16,915 nt of DNA. Source: DASUUI01 sp964577965. GTDB lineage: Bacteria; Gemmatimonadota; Gemmatimonadetes; Gemmatimonadales; Gemmatimonadaceae. Made by a program: the position numbers and the translations under genes. The notes beneath the pieces were generated by a model that was not told the origin of the DNA, made no database searches, and saw only the letters and a list, made by a program, of their open reading frames with translations. The stretch lies in NCBI GenBank assembly GCA_964577965.1, contig CAZOAT010000053.1:1-16915 (forward strand), given 5' to 3'. Positions within the stretch are counted from its first letter, which is position 1. The number at the start of each line of letters is the position of its first letter. Positions 13,945 through 16,915 of the stretch are shown here, piece after piece.

Positions 13945-15574
13945 GTCGGAGCTGAAGCGCCTCGCGCGGCCGGCGCGCACCGGCTGCCTATTCGTCGTGA
14001 TCCTCTCAGTCGTTACCGCCACTCCTTCGGCTCAGGTCCTGCCGGCAGACACTGTGCCCCCCCAGCAGCCAGTACGGGCTGACAGCGCGGTTGCGAGCGC
14101 CATGGCGGGGAGCAGCGACTCGGTGACCTTCCTGAGCGGCGCTGACACCCCGGCCGGCCGTGCCATCGCGCGCGTACTCGCGTCGACGCATCAGGTGCTC
14201 GACGGAGGAGGGCGACCAGTCGACCTCCCGCGCGGGACGAGCTTCGGCACCAGCCTGGTCATACTCTCGCCGCGAGTGACGATCGGAGCCCACGTCGCCG
14301 GTGACGTAGTCGTGGTTGGAGGCGACCTCTTCACGCACCCGGGCGGACGTGTTGACGGCGACGCCATCGCCGTCGGCGGCGGTGTCTACCATTCGACATT
14401 GGCCAGCATCGGCGGCAGCTCATACAGCTTCAGGGATGAGACGTTCGGGATAGCGCGTGCGCCGGGGCAGGTGACGCTCGCACATGAGGACACGCAGCTC
14501 CAGTATGCTGCGGAGGTCATCACCTGGCCACTTCGCACCGGCCTCCGCGTTCCGTCCTACAACCGCGTTGACGGTGTGGTGCTCCCCTGGGGGCCGGTGG
14601 TCACGCTCGGACGCGGAACCGTCACCGTGGACCCGACGGTCACATACCGGTCCCACATCGGCGACCTGGATCCGGGTGTCCGAGCGGTGTTGTCGCTCGG
14701 GGCGCTGCAGGTGATAACCGATGCGCGCCGCGGGACGTTCAGCAACGACCGATGGATCCGCTCCGATGGCACCAACTCCCTGGCTGCGATCTGGAGCGGC
14801 CGGGACATGAGAAACTACTTCAGGGCCGACAGAATCGATCTACAGATTGGACCGCGCTGGGAAACCGCGACGCTCGTGCTGGAGCCGTACCTGGGCGCGC
14901 GAAACGAACTGGCGTGGTCCACGGGCCAGGAGCTGTCGCGCGACAGCCACCCGTGGTCGCTGCGGGGTCGCGACTCGACGAACGGGATATTCCGGCCGAA
15001 CCCGCCGGTTCTCCGCGGCCGGATAGTCTCGGGCCTGGCGGGCGCCTCGCTGCGGTGGTCCGGCGGCGACGTCCGTGCGCGATTCTCCGCGGCCTTCGAG
15101 CACGCCTGGGATTCTCCCACGGAGTCTCCGTCCGCAGAAAATGGCGGAGAGTTCTCCCAGCTGACTCTCCACGGCAACATCACGTTCCCGACTTTCGCGG
15201 GGCAGCGTCTCATCTCGCGGGCGCACGCCGTTACCTCCAGCAGCAACGACAAGCGACCGCCGCCGCAGCGATGGGCGTATCTGGGCGGAAGTGGAACGCT
15301 GGCGACGATGGATCTGCTTGTTGAGGGTGGAGCGGAGCTCTTCTTCTTCGAGGCGAACTACGTCATCCCCGTACCTGTCATACAGTTACCCTTTGTCGGG
15401 CCACCCACTCTCACCCTGCGATACATGACAGGCGCAGCCGGAGTGGACGAGCTGCCGAAGTTCACGCAGAACATCGGGGCCCGGCTCGGCGTGCGATTCA
15501 TAGCCATCCAGTTCCTGATGGATCCGGCGACGAAGGAGAAGCGATGGGGAGTGGGGCTGACGCTCACTCTCTAG
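13934..15574 (+). CDS. Secreted protein with bactofilin-like segment and probable outer-membrane beta-barrel, function unknown
   Basis: A 546-residue protein I do not recognise as a named family. The N-terminus looks like a signal peptide: basic residues (KRLARPAR), a hydrophobic run at about 18-30 and a likely cleavage site near TPSA (residue 33). Residues about 105-152 contain short Gly/Val repeats (VTIGAHVAGDVVVVGGDLF, then VDGDAIAVGGGVY) like those of bactofilin/polymer-forming beta-helices. The remaining 350 residues are rich in alternating polar and hydrophobic stretches, and the C-terminal part (GPPTLTLRYMTG, ARLGVRFIAIQFLMDP, WGVGLTLTL) resembles the end of Omp85/patatin-type surface-antigen barrels. 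The final residue is Leu rather than the common aromatic. The ATG overlaps the end of trpG/pabA by 11 bases, suggesting coupling. An outer-membrane location is inferred. Confidence 0.65.
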   Translation: MRGESELKRLARPARTGCLFVVILSVVTATPSAQVLPADTVPPQQPVRADSAVASAMAGSSDSVTFLSGADTPAGRAIARVLASTHQVLDGGGRPVDLPRGTSFGTSLVILSPRVTIGAHVAGDVVVVGGDLFTHPGGRVDGDAIAVGGGVYHSTLASIGGSSYSFRDETFGIARAPGQVTLAHEDTQLQYAAEVITWPLRTGLRVPSYNRVDGVVLPWGPVVTLGRGTVTVDPTVTYRSHIGDLDPGVRAVLSLGALQVITDARRGTFSNDRWIRSDGTNSLAAIWSGRDMRNYFRADRIDLQIGPRWETATLVLEPYLGARNELAWSTGQELSRDSHPWSLRGRDSTNGIFRPNPPVLRGRIVSGLAGASLRWSGGDVRARFSAAFEHAWDSPTESPSAENGGEFSQLTLHGNITFPTFAGQRLISRAHAVTSSSNDKRPPPQRWAYLGGSGTLATMDLLVEGGAELFFFEANYVIPVPVIQLPFVGPPTLTLRYMTGAAGVDELPKFTQNIGARLGVRFIAIQFLMDPATKEKRWGVGLTLTL

Positions 15575-15617
15575 CCCGCCGACTGAGGTTTTTCCTCCAC
15601 TGCAACATGGCTCCGTC

Positions 15618-15631
15618 GCTATATTGCGGAG
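15618..15631 (+). promoter_or_regulatory. Probable promoter for kdsB
   Basis: TATATT (15620-15625) within GCTATATTGCGGAG (15618-15631) matches the presumed promoters of the DUF177 gene and acpP in both the -10 box and the bases just downstream. The -35 region is weak. The predicted leader is about 36 bases. It lies in the 93-base gap after the barrel-protein gene, in which no convincing terminator is seen. Confidence 0.5.
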
Positions 15632-15667
15632 CGTGGCTTTTCTGACCCACGTTCCCGCTCAGGCTGC

Positions 15668-16411
15668 ATGAGGACGCTGCTGGTGATCCCCGCGCGTCTC
15701 GCCGCCACCCGCCTTCCCAACAAGCCTCTTCGCCTTCTCGCCGGACGTGCACTCATCGCCCGCGTCTGGGAGCGTGTGAGCGCGATGGGGGTCGGCGACC
15801 GCTGTGTCGTCGCGACTGACGACCCGCTCGTAATCGCTGCCGGCGAGGAAGCCGGCGCCGAGTGCGTCCTGACTTCCAGCCGGTGCGATTCGGGAACCGA
15901 CCGTGTCGCAGAGGTTGCCGACAGGGGCGAGTTCCGCGACTTCGAGCTCTTCGTGAACATTCAGGGCGACGAGCCGTTCATTGGCCGCGCATCGGTGGAA
16001 GGGGCTATCGGTATGGTGGCGAGCGGAAGTTTCCAGATCGGTACGGCCGCCGTGCAGGCAGGCCCTGAAATCCTGCACAACCCGCACATCGTCAAAGTCG
16101 TCACCACTGATGACTCCCGCGCACTGTACTTTTCGCGTGCGCCGATTCCGTACCCACGCGACAGCCAGGCTCCGGACGGAGCGGTGCTGCAGCACGTCGG
16201 CGTGTACGCCTATACCCGCACTGCGCTGGCACAGTGGGTGGCACTGCGGCCCCACCGACTCGAGCTGATCGAAAAGCTGGAACAGCTCCGGCCGCTAGCA
16301 GCCGGGATGCAAATCGGAGTCGCCGTGACAGACGACCGCGCGGTCGCGGGGATCGATACCGAAGAAGACCTGGCGCACGCCAACGCATATTGGACGGAGC
16401 TCTCCGCCTGA
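15668..16411 (+). CDS. kdsB: 3-deoxy-manno-octulosonate cytidylyltransferase (CMP-Kdo synthetase)
   Basis: Activates Kdo with CTP to CMP-Kdo for the inner core of lipopolysaccharide; its presence indicates a diderm cell with Kdo-containing LPS or a related glycan. The 247 residues are of normal length. Motifs are the nucleotide-binding IPARLAATRLPNKPL (7-21), VVATDDPLVI (48-56), CDSGTDRVAEVAD, VNIQGDEPFI with metal-binding D101, HVGVYAYTRTAL and GIDTEEDLAHA with D230. C73 stands where E. coli has a histidine before SGT; cysteine there is also seen in other family members. A predicted promoter precedes the gene. pyrG starts 2 bases after its stop, so kdsB and pyrG probably form a transcript. 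Confidence 0.95.
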   Translation: MRTLLVIPARLAATRLPNKPLRLLAGRALIARVWERVSAMGVGDRCVVATDDPLVIAAGEEAGAECVLTSSRCDSGTDRVAEVADRGEFRDFELFVNIQGDEPFIGRASVEGAIGMVASGSFQIGTAAVQAGPEILHNPHIVKVVTTDDSRALYFSRAPIPYPRDSQAPDGAVLQHVGVYAYTRTALAQWVALRPHRLELIEKLEQLRPLAAGMQIGVAVTDDRAVAGIDTEEDLAHANAYWTELSA

Positions 16412-16413
16412 AC

Positions 16414-16915
16414 ATGTCGCGCAATCAGCAGCCAACCAGATATGTCTTCGTGACCGGCGGCGTCGTTTCGTCGCTTGGCAAGGGGATCGCGGCCGCGTCC
16501 ATTGGCCGGCTGCTCGTAGAGCGCGGGCTCCGCGTGACGATCATGAAGTTCGATCCGTACCTGAACGTCGATCCGGGAACTATGTCGCCGTTCCAGCACG
16601 GCGAGGTGTACGTGACCGACGACGGTGCAGAAACGGACCTCGATCTCGGCCATTACGAGCGATTCATAGACAGGGCGCTGAGCCAGGCGAACAACGTCAC
16701 CACCGGTCGCATCTACCTCAACGTCATCAGTAAGGAACGGCGCGGCGAGTACCTCGGCTCGACGGTCCAGGTGATCCCGCACATCACCGACGAGATCAAA
16801 GCGGCGATGCGTCGGCTCGCTCCGGACAGCGACGTCGTGCTCGTGGAGATCGGTGGCACTGTGGGTGACATCGAGTCGCTGCCGTTCCTGGAGGCAATCC
16901 GACAGTTCCGGCAGG
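16414..16915 (+). CDS. pyrG: CTP synthase, N-terminal part (3' end outside window)
   Basis: Makes CTP from UTP with ATP and glutamine; the 167 codons here cover part of the N-terminal synthetase domain. They include the ATP loop GGVVSSLGKGIAAASIGRLL (15-34), DPYLNVDPGTMSPFQHGEV, DDGAETDLDLGHYERF with the Mg/ATP-binding aspartate, and EIGGTVGDIESLPFLEA. The conserved sequence starts at about residue 9, so the ATG at 16414 is right. The C-terminal glutaminase domain lies beyond the window. Placement after kdsB makes sense, because CTP is the KdsB substrate. Confidence 0.96.
   Translation, partial: MSRNQQPTRYVFVTGGVVSSLGKGIAAASIGRLLVERGLRVTIMKFDPYLNVDPGTMSPFQHGEVYVTDDGAETDLDLGHYERFIDRALSQANNVTTGRIYLNVISKERRGEYLGSTVQVIPHITDEIKAAMRRLAPDSDVVLVEIGGTVGDIESLPFLEAIRQFRQ

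Noticed and set aside
15584..15598. GAGG-TTTTT-CCTC after the barrel-protein gene as a terminator
   Set aside because: The stem has four pairs with the T-run in the loop, not after the stem, so it does not fit an intrinsic terminator.
15884..15889. KdsB cysteine C73 in place of histidine before SGTDR as a defective active site
   Set aside because: Cysteine at this place is also found in other members such as plant homologues, and all metal and nucleotide motifs are intact.

Overview
This window is a compact stretch of GC-rich bacterial chromosome in which every supported gene is on the + strand. Two genes are cut by the edges: sucC at the left and pyrG at the right. KdsB (Kdo activation for LPS) and a secreted beta-barrel protein point to a diderm envelope. 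The futalosine route to menaquinone, the high GC content and the style of the proteins suggest a Gemmatimonadota-like soil or environmental bacterium. That taxonomic placement is inference; no rRNA or other phylogenetic marker is present to settle it.

Layout. (1) 1-1963: end of sucC, then sucD (succinyl-CoA synthetase, ATGA overlap), then ndk. (2) 1985-8041: the classic block of DUF177/YceD, rpmF, plsX, fabH, fabD, fabG, acpP and fabF, which links a ribosomal protein to phospholipid and fatty acid synthesis. A sigma70-type promoter sits just before the DUF177 gene and a second one just before acpP. (3) 8045-11150: mqnE, mqnA and mqnC of the futalosine menaquinone pathway, joined by stop/start overlaps; mqnB and mqnD are not here. 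ispF (isoprenoid precursor synthesis) overlaps the end of mqnC. (4) 11735-13944: a DedA-family membrane protein, a XerD-type tyrosine recombinase and a glutamine amidotransferase subunit (TrpG/PabA type). (5) 13934-15574: a secreted protein of unknown function with a bactofilin-like beta-helical segment followed by a probable outer-membrane barrel. (6) 15668-16915: kdsB with its own promoter, then the start of pyrG.

The genes are mostly housekeeping: TCA cycle, nucleotide pools, lipid synthesis, quinone, isoprenoid and envelope functions. No mobile element, CRISPR array, tRNA or rRNA was seen, and no gap between genes exceeds about 95 bases. I did not find a clear new multi-gene system. The points worth a second look are: an MqnE whose iron-sulfur cysteines are spaced CX5CX2C instead of the CX3CX2C seen in the neighbouring MqnC; a shared promoter sequence GCTATATTNCRGAG at three gene starts, one nearly leaderless; degenerate 7-base repeats before ndk and acpP that align with each other; a bactofilin-like plus barrel fusion protein; and a strong hairpin over the ispF stop codon.
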